A stretch of 64,000 nt of DNA from Neofusicoccum parvum. Its lineage: Eukaryota > Ascomycota > Dothideomycetes > Botryosphaeriales > Botryosphaeriaceae. Of this stretch, positions 23,098 to 34,936 are shown in pieces (within the stretch, counting starts at the first letter, position 1; every line of letters starts with the position of its first letter). The stretch spans positions 1,364,001 to 1,428,000 of the forward strand of contig CP087208.1 of the NCBI GenBank assembly GCA_020912385.1. Direction: 5' to 3'. The notes under the pieces were generated by a model. It searched no databases. It worked only from the letters and a program-made list of their open reading frames with translations, and was not told where the DNA came from. Made by a program: the position numbers and the translations under genes.

Positions 23098-24232
23098 GGT
23101 GAATTGATCTTAGTGGGGGTCAGACGTGGTTGGTAACAGTGTCCTGCATTCCCTGAGTGAAGCAAGGGACAGGAATGGACTATGGAGGACTGAAGGAAAG
23201 GATAAATATGGCATCATCAAAGGAATACTGCGGTTTGTCTCCATACCCAGTAGCAGGTACAAGCGGGATAATGGAGTCAGCCGCGAGGAATATCCCATGA
23301 CGTAGAGCGCAGCCTGAGTCTGTGACCACGGAGTTGGCTGAGGACAGAAAGGTCTCCGTCTGGTAGTTTGAACAAAGGAATTCCTACCCCAAGCAATATC
23401 CTGAACACCGAGGGAATGTCCAGTGACGGGAATTGTGTGTCCATGCGCCATTCTTTTGTTAAACACCAGGAACACATCATTTTCCGAGAAGAGACTCTTC
23501 GGCCGGTGCCGTTGTCAGAGCTTGGCTCTACAGATACTACCGAGCGACTGGCCCATGTATTTGGCAGATCATGCTTTGCAGAAATTGCAATTGTTGTCTA
23601 ATTGCGTCAAAGAAGACTTCTTTATGGTCGTTTCCAGGCACTCGGTCCTTGGAGAGCCGAAACTGTTTGCATCGTTGGATTACATTATGGGGTTGAGGCC
23701 TAGTGCTTGATTTTTCCTTAGGTACAAATGCTTTGTTTGTCTTTAAAGATACTTCTGCCTAGCGGTGGGTCACTACGGTAAGAACATTCGCGCTCCGTCA
23801 TACGACATCGTAGGCTTTGTCATTTGGGTCTTGGCTTGTTCGCAATACATAAGTAAAACACATGAGCAATCCAACACATGTTGCAGCAGCCCTCAGTCTG
23901 CGTGTCTGTGGATTACAATAAGTTATCTCTGTAAACCTAAGATGATTTAATCGGTAGGTCTTTTGGGTGCTGCTCTGAGTCTCATTATAGCTTCTAGTGG
24001 CGGTCAGTGACCTGCATGAAGCGATGAGATCTGAGAGAAACCCCAAAAATGACTACACGACTTGTTTGAGATTTCTAGACATCTACTGCTTGCGGTTGAA
24101 CATTCCTCGAGCAAGTCATGCGATGTGGTGTTGGAAGCGCCGGGTGGGTTTCGGGTGCTTATGTAATCGGCCCAACGTCACGACTCGATCTCCAGACCGC
24201 GACGCAAGTTTGAGCTCCCCCAAGCAGCACAA
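23098..24232. other. divergent intergenic region (GH71 / DHODH)
   Basis: About 1.1 kb between two divergent start codons. Small ORFs only, none supported. It should hold both promoters; I see no strong repeated or palindromic element. Confidence 0.45.
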
Positions 24233-26087
24233 ATGGCAGCCCGCGCGAACGTGCTGCTCAGGCACGCCCCCGGCCGGGCGCCTCTGCGTCTGCTCAGCCA
24301 AACTCCTCTCGCACGCCAATGGCAACCCTCGACCCTGCGCCGCACTCTGCCGTCCCCCGCCGTCCGCTTCTCCTCGACCTCCAGCGCCGCCGAGTCTGCC
24401 TCCAAAGCTGCCGCCGAAACCGCCAATGAGGTCAAGAACGAGGCCAAGAAGGAGGCCCGCTCCACCGGCTCGCGCCTCAAGACCTACCTCTACGGCACCG
24501 CCTTCGCCGTAGTCGCCGGCGTCGGATACCTGTACTTCACCGACACGCGCGCCAGCGCCCACCAGTACCTGGTGCCGCCCATCATCCGCACCGTCTGGTC
24601 CGACGCCGAGGACGCCCACCACATCGGCAGCAAGGCCCTCGAGACGCTGTACCGCGTGGGCCTGCACCCGCGCGAGCGCGGCGACCCCGACGGCGCCGGC
24701 GACCTGCGCATCACCGTCTTCGGCCACACGCTCGACAACCCCATCGGCATCTCGGCCGGTCTGGACAAGAACGCCGAGGTGCCCGACCCGCTGTTCGCGC
24801 TGGGCCCGGCCGTGGTCGAGGTCGGCGGCGTCACGCCCAAGCCGCAGGCCGGGAACCCGCAGCCGCGCGTGTTCCGCGTTGTGTCGCAGGAAGGCTTGAT
24901 CAACCGCTACGGCCTCAACTCCGAGGGCGCCGACAACGTGGCCGCGCGCCTGCGCCAGCGCGTGCGCGAGTTCGCATACCAGATGGGCTTCGGCATCGGC
25001 GCCGACGCCGAGCAGAGCGTGCTGGACGGCGGCGCGGGCGTGCCGCCGGGCAGCCTGGTCGGCGGCAAGCTGCTGTGCGTGCAGGTGCGCAACCGCCCTG
25101 CCTGACCTCACGCCACCACGGGAGGAAGAGACACAGGAAAAAAGCTGACATGGCGCCACGCTGCAGGTCGCGAAGAACAAGACGACGCCCGACGCCGACA
25201 TCGAGGCCGTCAAGAACGACTACGTCTACTGCGTCGACCGCCTCGCCCGCTACGCCGACGTCATCGTCGTCAACGTCTCCAGCCCCAACACCCCGGGCCT
25301 GCGCTCCCTGCAGCGCGTCGAGCCGCTCACCCGCATCCTGACGGGCGTCGTGCACGCCGCCAAGTCGACCGACCGCCGCACAAAGCCCGCCGTCATGGTC
25401 AAGGTCAGCCCGGACGAGGACTCGGACGAGCAGATGTCCGGCATCTGCGACGCCGTGTGGGAGAGCGGCGTCGACGGCGTCATCGTCGGCAACACCACCA
25501 AGAGCAGGCCCGCGCCCCTCCCCAGGGGCTACGTCCTGCCCGCCCACGAGTCCGAGACCCTGCTGGAGACGGGCGGCTACTCGGGCCCGCAGCTGTTCGA
25601 CAAGACGCTCGGCCTGGTGGCCAGGTACAGGAAGATGCTGGACCAGGGCCCGAGGCTCGAGAAGGACGAGCCCAAGCCGCTGACGGACGCGTCCGCGGGC
25701 GAGGCTCCGGAGACGTCGATCGTCGAGAAGATCGAGGCGGCCATCAGTGACGCGGCGGCCGAAGCTCCTTCGGCACCGGTCAAGGTCGAGGTGCCTGAGC
25801 CGAGCGAGACCGTCCCGACTAGCCCGGACGATCTGACGGAGACTGCGCCCGTAGTCAAGGTTCAGGCACCTTCTCCTGTCGAGGCGGTGGCTGGCGATAG
25901 GACGCTGTACTCGCAGGCGCCGAAGGAGATCTGGGCGACGGGCGGTGTGACGAATGGGCAGCAGGCGTTGCAGTTGCTGAATGCGGGCGCGAGTGTGGCT
26001 ATGATTTACACCACCATGGTGTACAACGGTAGCGGCACGGTGACGAAGATTAAGACCCAGATGAGGGAGGAGATTAAAAAGCAATAG
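24233..26087 (+). CDS. mitochondrial dihydroorotate dehydrogenase (class 2)
   Basis: Two exons (24233-25084, 25167-26087), 590 residues. It oxidises dihydroorotate to orotate in pyrimidine synthesis and passes electrons to quinone at the mitochondrial inner membrane. An Arg-rich, acid-poor presequence (residues 1-60) and one transmembrane helix (about 86-101, YGTAFAVVAGVGYLYF) fit this location. Class 2 motifs are present: NPIGISAGLDKNAEVPDPL, GGVTPKPQAGNPQPRVFR, INRYGLNSEG, VNVSSPNTPGLRSLQ and VIVGNTTKSRP, then ATGGVTNGQQALQLLNAGAS. Between about residues 444 and 532 an Ala/Pro/Glu-rich insertion replaces the short loop before the last FMN-binding strand. The fungal ortholog is known as URA9/pyrE-type in different species, so no symbol is given. 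Confidence 0.93.
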
Positions 26088-26502
26088 AAAGTACGTAAAA
26101 GGGTTGAAGAATTGAAGTGTATCAGTTGGCCTTGTAATATAGTTGTGTATATTGACGGCTTACGTATTGCTAGGCAATGTTGACTACGGTGAGCCAATAC
26201 AACCTGTAAGAATACTAGAACAGCAATCGAAAGCTCTACGGTTGCCAGTAATTACGTGGTGAGTTCGCGAAGTATTACTGCATGAATATCCATGCGTACT
26301 CAGAAGGACAAATTCGATCTTTCTTTCAAAGCACAGTTATGTGCGGATGAATATCCAAACTGCCCATGGAACTACGATTAAGTTACTATACTTTCCGAGC
26401 CTACCTCGTTCACATAATATCTTTTTCTCGCTTCATATCAGTAACTTCTCCAAACGGCTCGTCATCTGGTATCTGTTAAGTTCATCCAAAAACGTGGAGG
26501 AT

Positions 26503-29051
26503 CTACAAGGCGAGGAGGACTATTGCCACGACCCACAGAAGACGACGGTCACACGACCATTGCCTTGCTGCACTTCCGGTATACTGTGCAGGTGCCCCGG
26601 TCCCAGATCCAGTACCTGTCGTGGTAGACACCGCAGTGTTGCCGAACGGCACAGTACTCTGACCATCAACAACAACCCCGCTAGGGCCCAAACTCAGCAC
26701 TTCGCCCGAAAACGTGGCAGCCGGGCCTCCAACCGTCAACGTCGTCGACCCGAGCGCAAGCGTGGTCTGCCCTTCCGTCAACGTATACACGGAGCCGCCG
26801 ACCGTAACAACAGCCACTCCAGCCCCAAACGCAACCGTCCTCCCATCCACAACCACGCCGCTCTCCCCCAAACTCACCACATCCCCCGCAATAGTCACCG
26901 CATCCCCACCCGCCGTCACCGTCCGCGACCCCACAACCACCTCGCCCGCCCCAGCCGCAACCGTATACGCCACGCCCCCGGCCGTGAACACCGCAACCCC
27001 ACTCGCCGCGCCCGCCCCCGGCGCCACCGCCGTCCCATCCACCACCACCGCCCCGCCCACCCCAACGCTGACCACATGCCCGCCCACCGTCGCCGCCGCC
27101 CCGCCCGCCCGCACCGTCGCCGTCCCGACCACCACCGCCCCCGCCCCCGCCGTGTACACGACCGCCGCCCCGCCGACGCTCAGCGTCCGCACCGCCGCGT
27201 CCGCCGTCACGAACGCCACGCCCGCGCCGTCCACGCTCAGCACGCCGTCCGGCCCGACGCGCACCGTCGCGCCGGACACAACGGCCGCGGCGTCGCCGGG
27301 CCGGAGCGTCGTGGAGGGCAGGGCGAGGCCGGCGCCGGAGGTGTAGGTATAGGTTGCGGCGCCGAGGGTGAGGGGGGCGACGGGGGGGTTGGCGGGGGGG
27401 TTGTTGTCGTAGGGCAGGGCGGCGGAGCCGAGGTGCAGCGCGGTGGGCCCGGCGCTGATGGCGACGCCGGAGATGGTGGTGGCGGGGCCGCCCGGGGTGA
27501 GGGTTGCGGCGGTGCCGATGGCGATGGCGCCGTTGGGGGCGGTGGAGAGGGGGATGGCGTTGGTGGGGGGTGGGGCGGCGGCGGAGGAGGGCGCGATGTA
27601 GAACGGGATCGAGCTGTCGCCGGCGTAGATGATGGTCGGGCTGGGTTGGGCGGGTGGGTTGTCGGTGGCGGGGTCTGTGGGCGAGGGGCAGGGTCCGCCG
27701 AGCCCGCAGAGGATGAGTGAGCCGACGCCGTTGCTGGGTGGAGGGTTGGCTGCTGTTGTTGGCTCGGGCTGGTCGGATTGTGGTGGAGGGTTGGCTGCTG
27801 TTGTTTGCTCGGGTTGATCGGACTGTGGTGGAGGTGCGATTGGCGAGTCTGTTGACTGGAGGGTGGTGGTGGGGGCTGTCTGTTCGGGAGTTGCAGTGGT
27901 CACGGCGTCTTTTGTCGTGGGGATGCTGGGCGGTGCGGTCTTTGTGGGAGAAGAATCATGGGTCGTTGTCACTGCATTAGTGACCTCGGTGGTGAGCTGG
28001 GTCACTACGACTTTCGGCACAGGTTGGCCGTCAAACCCGGAGAATGAACAATGACTCAGATTCGGATAGAGGCTCCCAAAGGCATCATTGAAGCCTGGGA
28101 TCGAGGAAAAAATCTCCACGTTCCAGTCGGTATAGTCCAGCGTCTGAGGCAGCGGGATGGGCTCCATGGGGGCAAAATATGCATCCGACGTCACGGTCTG
28201 GCCGTCTGCGCAAGTGGCAATTTGAGTTGCTGATAGACCAACGCCGACACCGTAGGGTGTTGGATAGGTGCTGTAGAGGGGTCAGTTGGCTGACTGGTCA
28301 AAGTGACTTTTGTGGCTCACATCGTGTTGTTCACATATGACGTCCTGTCTGCCCAGTAGGCACTGATGATTTGCGTTGTTCCGTACACAGGATCCAAGGT
28401 TGTGATGCAGTACGGCCCCGCACAGCCGCTTTGCGCGGGAGGGATAAGGTCGACGTAACTGCTCATGTCTAACGTTGTTATGTTGCTCTGTTTCGTGTGG
28501 GTGGCTGTTGTAATAGCAGTGGAGCCATCCTGAACCACATCATATTCGATGGTCATAGGCGGTAGAGTAAGGGTTGTGGCGGAAAGCCAGTAGAGGATCC
28601 GGACGTCGACAAGAAATGTGCTGGCTTGGTAGCAGGTGAAATTCAGCGTAGCACCAGGGCACATGCTTTCGAACACATCGTCGGAGGCATAGTAGGAGGA
28701 TTTGCTTGACGTAGTTGCGGTAGAGTATGTTGAATTTGAAAAGGCCGCAAATGACGCTGCATGACATTAGCATCACATTGGGCTTCAAAAGAGACGAACT
28801 GTTTCAACGGGAACGGCCTTCACTCGTGGGTAGTTGAAGTATTCGTCTGGATGCAGACGTACTTTGATTTGACTACCAAAGCCATCCAGATGAATGCTTC
28901 AACCACCCATGCGTGAACCTTGTTTGCTTGATTACTTCGCAACCCAGCGTGGCATTCTGGATTAAATCAAGAGATATATCTTACTGCGCTGCGGTGTCGC
29001 TGATGCGAGCCAAACATAAGGTATAAGCCCTGTGAGAAATTGTTGTCGCAT
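26503..29051 (-). CDS. large secreted surface protein with Val/Gly/Thr-rich tandem repeats
   Basis: Three exons (29051-28985, 28756-28321, 28270-26503), 756 residues. Exon 1 encodes a signal peptide (MRQQFLTGLIPYVWLASA). An N-terminal domain with spaced cysteines (SMCPG, FTCYQ, SGCAGPYC, ATCADGQ) is followed by a Thr/Pro linker containing a doubled PPPQSDQPE-TTAAN unit. The C-terminal half has four to five diverged repeats of about 55-60 residues on the pattern YTxxxGxVVVGSxTVTAGGxAxTxxGxVVSLGxSGVVVDG. The extreme C-terminus is hydrophobic (LLWVVAIVLLAL), suiting a GPI signal or tail anchor. The repeats recall ones found in many fungal surface proteins; function unknown. Intron 1 is 228 nt and contains the long inverted repeat described separately. 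Confidence 0.8.
28757..28984 (-). repeat. introner-like hairpin intron, copy A
   Basis: This 228-nt intron (donor GTAAGA, acceptor ATGCAG) contains an imperfect inverted repeat at 28817-28919 with arms of about 37 nt. In gene orientation the left arm holds CATGGGTGGTTGAAGCATTC and the right arm the complementary GAATACTTCAACTACCCACG. Intron phase is confirmed by joining the signal-peptide exon to the next exon. Related sequence lies in introns at 30540-30766 and 51687-51908. Confidence 0.75.
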
Positions 29052-29823
29052 TTTCACGGTCCTCGATGTGTGGTGAACAAGCTGGCTGTTGGGAGAAAGC
29101 AGCTAGGCAGATGCCGAGAAGGCATGATTTATTCTTTGTTTGTTGCGGCATTTGCAACAGGAACAGTCGGCTTGTGGAATCCCGCTAATTGGTTGACCTT
29201 GATATTGCTTTTCAGCCTCAGTCTGACAGGTGCTTACAACCATCCTATCCCAAGCAACCGTCATGTGCGCCAAGCCAATAGTGCTGACCATGCCGAACAT
29301 TGCATCATGGATCTGAAACGGCGAAACCTTTATTTATCTACAAGGCTACAATGAGAAAAACACTAAATGAAGTCCAAGTGGGAAACTGTAGTTGAAGCCG
29401 ACTACCTATAGCTTCTAAGCTACATAAATTTATCCCATTGCCTAGTAAACGATAGGATGGAGCTCGAGTTCCCACCAAAACGGGCTGGAACTACCAGGCG
29501 GCTCGGGAGAGCCGGAGGGTCGCAACGGAAATAGCCCCCAAATGTAAGCAATGATCCCGGCAGACGCACCCCTTGCATTGTGGAATACGATATCAGGCAG
29601 ACAAGAGTCTAGCCTCGGTAGACCGCGTTCGGTCTATGTCAACTTATTGGTAGACAGGAAGTTTTGGCGGGAGTAGCGGCAGTGATCGGCGATAACAAAT
29701 TCACGCCTGATCTTGCCACCCTGGGTGAGGCACGCGGGAACTAATTTTATCTTCTTTAAGCTTGTTATGTTCCCGGCCTGCCGTTCCACGCTGTTGCTCG
29801 CCCTTCCCACTCGATCGCACCGA

Positions 29824-31923
29824 ATGGCTCGAATTTTGAGACCGTGGGAGGTCCTGGTGATATTAACACTAGTCCTTTTCGTAGTTAGCGCATCTGCTGC
29901 AACGTCTGAATTATCGACAAGAGCCTCTACACCAGAGCCAGTAGTCTTTGAAGCAAGTCAACAATGGTCAACTGCCCTCTCCTAATCCAAAACGTACCTG
30001 AGACTCATACGGCGTAGGGAAGGTAACGATGGGCCATGGTCAAGTTTTGTGCTTCAAGTGGGAACGCCTGCTCAACAAGTCCGAGTCTTCATCTCCATCG
30101 GGGGCCAAGAGACCTGGGTTGTCCTTCCCGAAGGCTGTCCGGCTTCCGCTCCCAACGTGAACGAGTGTCCCGACCTTAGAGGTAGCTTGTTCCTCACCAA
30201 CGCCTCTACCACATGGGAGTCCACGGCTTCCATTTGGAACAATACTGGACTATATGCATTGGGAGGGTTGGTTGTAGAGGCTCTTGGTATCAGTGGTGTA
30301 TGTAAGCATGAGCAAGGTGACGTGGGGAAACTTGAGAACTGATCACCAGATTACAGAACGGAGAGTATGGCTTTGATACCGTCAGCACATCGTTCAACGG
30401 AGGAGATGGTGTAACCTTGAACCACACGATAGTAGCAGGCATCGCAACGCCGGATTTCTATCTCGGTCAGTTTGGAGTTAGCCCTCGGCCTACAAACTTC
30501 ACGGTAGAGAACGGCAACTCTTCAAGCCTTAATGATCCGGTAAGCGGCTGTCTTTACGAGGTCGGTTGAAGTAATATTGCGACACGCGCCCAACCTTCAT
30601 GGGTAGTTGAAGAATTCATCCGGATCAGTTGAAAAGCTCTTTCACAGCACATTCGCGTCCTACCGAAAGCTTCAACTACCGATGAAGGGCATTTCCTGGT
30701 TGCAATACTCGACTGACTGATCACGTAATTCAAACATGATCATGGTATCGGCTCACACTTTTTTAGCAACCGAGTTTCTTCTCCTTATTGAAGTCCAACA
30801 ACATTATACCCAGCCTCACTTATAGCTTCACAGCCGGATCATACTCGCGTTCAAAATCCGTAAAGAATGCACTCGGCTCTATGATCTTTGGCGGTTACGA
30901 CACGTCGTTAAATGGCTCCTCATCCGCTACGTTTAACTTCGCCGAGAACGCAGGCCGCGAATTGGTCGTGGCAGTGCAGTCCATTACCAAAAGCGGGGAC
31001 GGGGCCAGCACGGATCTTCTGCCAAATGGTATTCTAGCGGTGCTCGATTCATCACAGCCGAATATCTGGTTGCCCCTGGAAGCATGCACACAGTTTGAAA
31101 ATGCTTTCGGCCTTTCTTGGAATGCCACGTCGGAGCTTTATATGCTCAACTCGACCCTTCATGATTCTCTCGTCGCAGAAAATGCGAACATTACCTTCCG
31201 ACTGGGCAATACAGTATCCGGTGGAGCGACCGTCGACATTGTGTTTCCCTACGGCGCCTTCGACCTCACAGCATCCTGGCCGTTGTCATCCGACTCACAG
31301 CCGTATTTCCCGCTAAAGCGAGCAGCAAATGCAACTCAGGTAAGTTGACGACTGGGGACCAGCAGGTAGCAGTACTGATCCAACCGGGGCAGTACACACT
31401 GGGCCGAACATTCTTTCAGGAAGCATACCTGATTGCCGACTACGAAAACAGCAATTTCTCGCTTTCACAACGCAATTGGGACGACAACGCAGAACAAAAC
31501 ATCGTCCCCATACGACTAGCAAACGCGACTAGTACCAGCTCCGACCCCACATCCGACTCGAAGGGATCCGCTCTCAGCACGGGAGCTATTGTCGGCATCG
31601 TAGTTGGTGCCGTGGCACTCCTGTGCATCCTTACCGTTGCACTGTGTATCCGACGCCGCCGTCGCCGCAGGAATAGCGCATCTACCGAAAGGCTGGACGA
31701 CGTCGATGGCGAGCTGGACACAGGCAACGAAACAAAATACCACGCCGTGGAACTTCCGAGCGACGGTTCCCAGCTGGTTGAACTGGAGCCAGAGCGGGAT
31801 AGAAAAGTAGAACTTGTCGGAGATCACGAGCACGTGGTGGAGATAGATGGCGTGCAGAAGGCAGCGGAAATGGATGGGTCTGGAACGAGGCGTGAAGTCT
31901 ACGAGCTGCCTGGAAGTCAGTGA
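29824..31923 (+). CDS. pepsin-fold (peptidase A1-like) membrane protein, probably inactive
   Basis: Five exons (29824-29966, 30018-30297, 30357-30539, 30767-31339, 31393-31923), 569 residues. It begins with a signal peptide or anchor (VLVILTLVLFVVSASAA) and has the A1-family opening EGNDGPWSSFVLQVGTPAQQVRVFIS. Where active pepsins have DTGS, this protein reads ISIGGQETWVVLP, so the first catalytic aspartate is missing; the second site reads AVLDSSQPNIWLP. The lobe 2 end LGRTFFQEAYLIADYE is well kept. A transmembrane helix (IVGIVVGAVALLCILTVALCI) is followed by an Arg run and a charged cytoplasmic tail of about 85 residues. That layout suggests a non-proteolytic surface or sensor role. The first donor (GTCAAC) is weak. 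Intron 3 is an introner-like copy. Confidence 0.82.
30540..30766 (+). repeat. introner-like hairpin intron, copy B
   Basis: A 227-nt intron (donor GTAAGC, acceptor TTTTAG) with an inverted repeat at 30594-30689: CCTTCATGGGTAGTTGAAG on the left and CTTCAACTACCGATGAAGG on the right. Outside the core the arms continue imperfectly (GTCGGTTGAAGTAATATTGC against GCAATACTCGACTGAC). Removing exactly this segment restores the pepsin-fold reading frame. Confidence 0.75.
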
Positions 31924-33340
31924 TGAGAGCGCGGAAATTGTGCCTTAGGCTAGCTTCTCGTCTTTAATTTCTTAGAGGCAAGTGGCTAAATCCTATTAAC
32001 TCTGTAATATACTTTATTGCGTTTTTGAAGGCATAATATAGGCTTGCGATGTGGGTACAGAAGGGTGCTTCAGCCGAAGACTGGTATGAAAAGCACTGAC
32101 GTCCTTCCAGCAGGATGAATCGAAGCCGAACCTTGCTTAGCCGTGGGCAGTTAAAGTGACTTTAAGCAAGCGCTAATGCGGTCCCTAAAAATCCTTTCCA
32201 GCAGTGGACATCGGAAGCTTGTTTTCGCTAGCCGTCGGCTACAGCACCTTTCTGTGGGTTTATTCCGCTACCTGAGTTCCATCACACCATGCATCGGGTG
32301 TGCATCGGGTATGCATCGGGTGTTGCACCAATGAAATGACATCATTCCCGGTCGTTTCGGCCCGTACAAACAACCAATAAACCAGCCTCGTAAACGCCGA
32401 CCTTTGCAACTCTGCAGGTAGTCAAGGTCAGTGCCAGCTGTACGTAGTATGCAGCCTTCAAGCAGTCTTCAACGTACTATTCTGATTATACATTAGAGAA
32501 TCTCCCAGGGCTCCGGGGATTTTCATCTTGAAATACCCCATGTTTTGACGGTGATTTCATATTTCAATTCGTCGGCGGTCGTGGCATTCTTATCAAACGC
32601 ACATCGGAGTTAACAGCAAATTCAACCGAATACGGAGTATAATCCGAAAGTGAGGGTACTGGGCGAGTCAGCTTACAGATGAGACAGCCAAGTATTGCAT
32701 GATACGATCAAGATCGGATCAAGAATCCCATTCTTCTCCGGGAACGGCAGCTGTTTCCGAGAGTACCCTATCTTCAAAAGTCCGGGAAGCATTGTAGTAG
32801 ACAAGCTGACGGAGAAGCAGAAGAATGGCAAGGATCAATAGGATATCCACCATCCGCGAGGACAGGATGCCTCGTGAGGTGGTAGGTGCGGGGGACATTG
32901 TAGCGGGGGAAAGGCAATTCCGCAGGCCTGCTGTGTATAACGGTGGCGATTTGGTTCTTATATGTCCACAGCTCACTCACCACTCATCTCCTGTGGACCA
33001 TCTCGCTCTCGTGGCTATGGGATCCTCGGCCGAATCATGCCGTTAGCTCATTTGCTTGTTCGTCAGCCAAGCGCCTATCCCCTATTTCGATTGGTACTCG
33101 GGTGGAGCCGTGCTGTCGTAAGTAGAAGTCCGCATTTCTACATCAGGATAGAACAGACATTTTTTAGAGACAGGCCCCCTGCACGGCTAGTCTCGCCGAG
33201 TTACTGGATAAGCAAGCGACCCCCCAACCAGCCTGCCGGCACTCACCGCAGGCCTCGAGTCAAAACTCATGCCACATTCGCTCCCTTATACCGCATTCCC
33301 ACACTCCGCCAACTCCAGATTAACGTGCCCAACATGCGCA
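31924..33340. other. intergenic stretch; weak small-ORF candidate and short tandem repeat
   Basis: About 1.4 kb. At 32290-32322 a unit like TGCATCGGGTG is repeated three times. A minus-strand ORF (ATG at 32898, stop at 32719) would encode 59 residues with one strong hydrophobic helix (MVDILLILAILLLLRQLVYY); nothing else supports it as a gene, and it may be chance. Near 32145 a fragment CGTGGGCAGTTAAAGT resembles half an arm of the introner-like repeat. Confidence 0.35.
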
Positions 33341-34458
33341 TCAGAGATCGAATTTCTCACCCACCATCTCCTCGCTCATCTTCCACAGCCTCTCCGCATC
33401 ATACGAGTTTCGGGCCCAAGGGCTAACCATGTCCCAGCTGCAGACCTGAGCGTCTATCAAGAACTTGCCGTTCTCCTTCTCCAACCCATCCGCAAACGCC
33501 GCAAACACGTGCGTCGCCGTTCCCTCGTCGTGCGTCTTGAACGGGTTCTTCTCCCAGTACTCCGGGAAGCCCAGCGGGCTGCCCAAGCTGCGGAACGTCG
33601 CCACTGCGTACACCATCAGCAACGATTGCTCTCACAGTACGAAATGCGAGGTTCAACTTACTCAGCTCCTGCCAGTCGTCGCCCTCAATGTCGATATGCC
33701 TGACCAAGTTCGTCACAATCCCGCCCGGATGCAAACTGAACGCCAGCAACCCCCTCGAACCCAGCTTCTCGGCCAGGCTCAGCGCATACAAGTTATTCGC
33801 CGTCTTCGCCTGGCCGTACGCCCGCCACTTATCGTAGCACTCGCCGCCCTACCCGAACCCTATCAGTCAGCAAGCCTCCAACCCGAACGAGACCGAGACC
33901 CCCACGTACCTTAAACCCCGGATCCGCAAACCTCACGGGCCCCAGCTGGTGGCCCTCGCTGCTGACGACAACGACGCGCGGGGAGCGGCCCTGGCCCAGC
34001 ATGGCGGGCACGACGCGGTTGCCGAAGACGAAGTGGCCGAGGTGGTTGGTGCCGAACTGGCGCTCGAAGCCGTCGGCGGTGGTGCCGTACGGGCAGGCCA
34101 TGACGCCGGCGTTCAGCACCAGCACGTCCACCACGACGCCCTCGGCCGCGCGCCACCCCGCCACCGCGTCGCCCGCCGCCCGCGCCGACGCCAGGTCCCC
34201 GAGGTCGAGCAGCAGGCCCCGCGTGCGGACGGCCGGGTGCGCGGCCGCGATGGCGGCCGCGGTGGCGTCGATGGTGGACTGCGTGCGCGAGGCGAGGATC
34301 AGGAGCGCGGGGGCGTGCGCTGCGATGGTCGAGACGAACTGCGCGCCGAGGCTGTTGGGCGTCACGCCGGTGGTGAGGACGGTCTTGCCGCGGATGGCGG
34401 TGGAGAGGTCGGAGGCCACTTCGGTGGCGGTGGTGTGGAAGCCGTAGGGAGGTGACAT
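33341..34458 (-). CDS. short-chain dehydrogenase/reductase, retinol-dehydrogenase-like
   Basis: Three exons (34458-33910, 33848-33662, 33603-33341), 332 residues, no signal peptide. The Rossmann dinucleotide motif is the variant TTGVTPNSLG (usual TGxxxGIG), followed by LDLGDLAS, the LVLNAGVM motif, VVVSSEGHQLGP with the catalytic serine and YGQAK with the catalytic Tyr-Lys. After it comes SLHPGGIVTNL, typical of the fungal branch related to retinol dehydrogenases and WWOX. It probably reduces or oxidises a carbonyl/alcohol with NADP(H); the substrate is unknown. The ATG at 34458 is chosen because the frame upstream has only a TTG. Acceptor of intron 2 (TACGCAG) is fixed by frame. Confidence 0.9.
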
Positions 34459-34936
34459 GGTGGTGGTTGGGGTGGGATGAAGGTTCAAGGTGAGGAATTG
34501 GGTTGAAGGATGGGAGTTTGATTTCTGAGACCAAGCGATTGAATGGGAGAGGATTTAATAGAGATGGGGGCCTGGGAGCAAACGGACATAGCTCGATAAT
34601 AGGATTTAGGACAGTAGTGCTGACGAACGAATGTAGGAACAGATCTTAGCACACGCCGAGAGAGGACGACGAAGGATTCAGCAGGAGCAATGGCTCGTCC
34701 TGATTGGAAGCTCCCGACGGGAACTGCATGATAATGGCACGATGGGGTGGACACGGATTTAGGAGAGCGTGGAGGGGCAGCGTGGAGGGAGCAGCGGTGG
34801 CTCCGTCTTAACTCCGCAGCCAGCAACGCGGCCTCGCCAAGCACGCCCGCCCATCTTATGTCCGCTGCTGTGCCTCGACTGTGGCCCAACCTCCGTCCGT
34901 CGACCGCACCAACGAAGCCAGCCCGCCGCCCAGCTC

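Noticed and set aside
26341..27720. Long plus-strand ORFs opposite the repeat-rich protein
   Set aside because: Low-complexity shadow of the minus-strand gene; no start context or domain, and intron phases support the minus strand.
28817..28919. Inverted repeat as an ordinary MITE
   Set aside because: No clear target duplication flanks any of the three copies, all lie in introns of 222-228 nt, and similarity extends outside the arms in two copies. MITE origin is still possible and is given as the refuting outcome.
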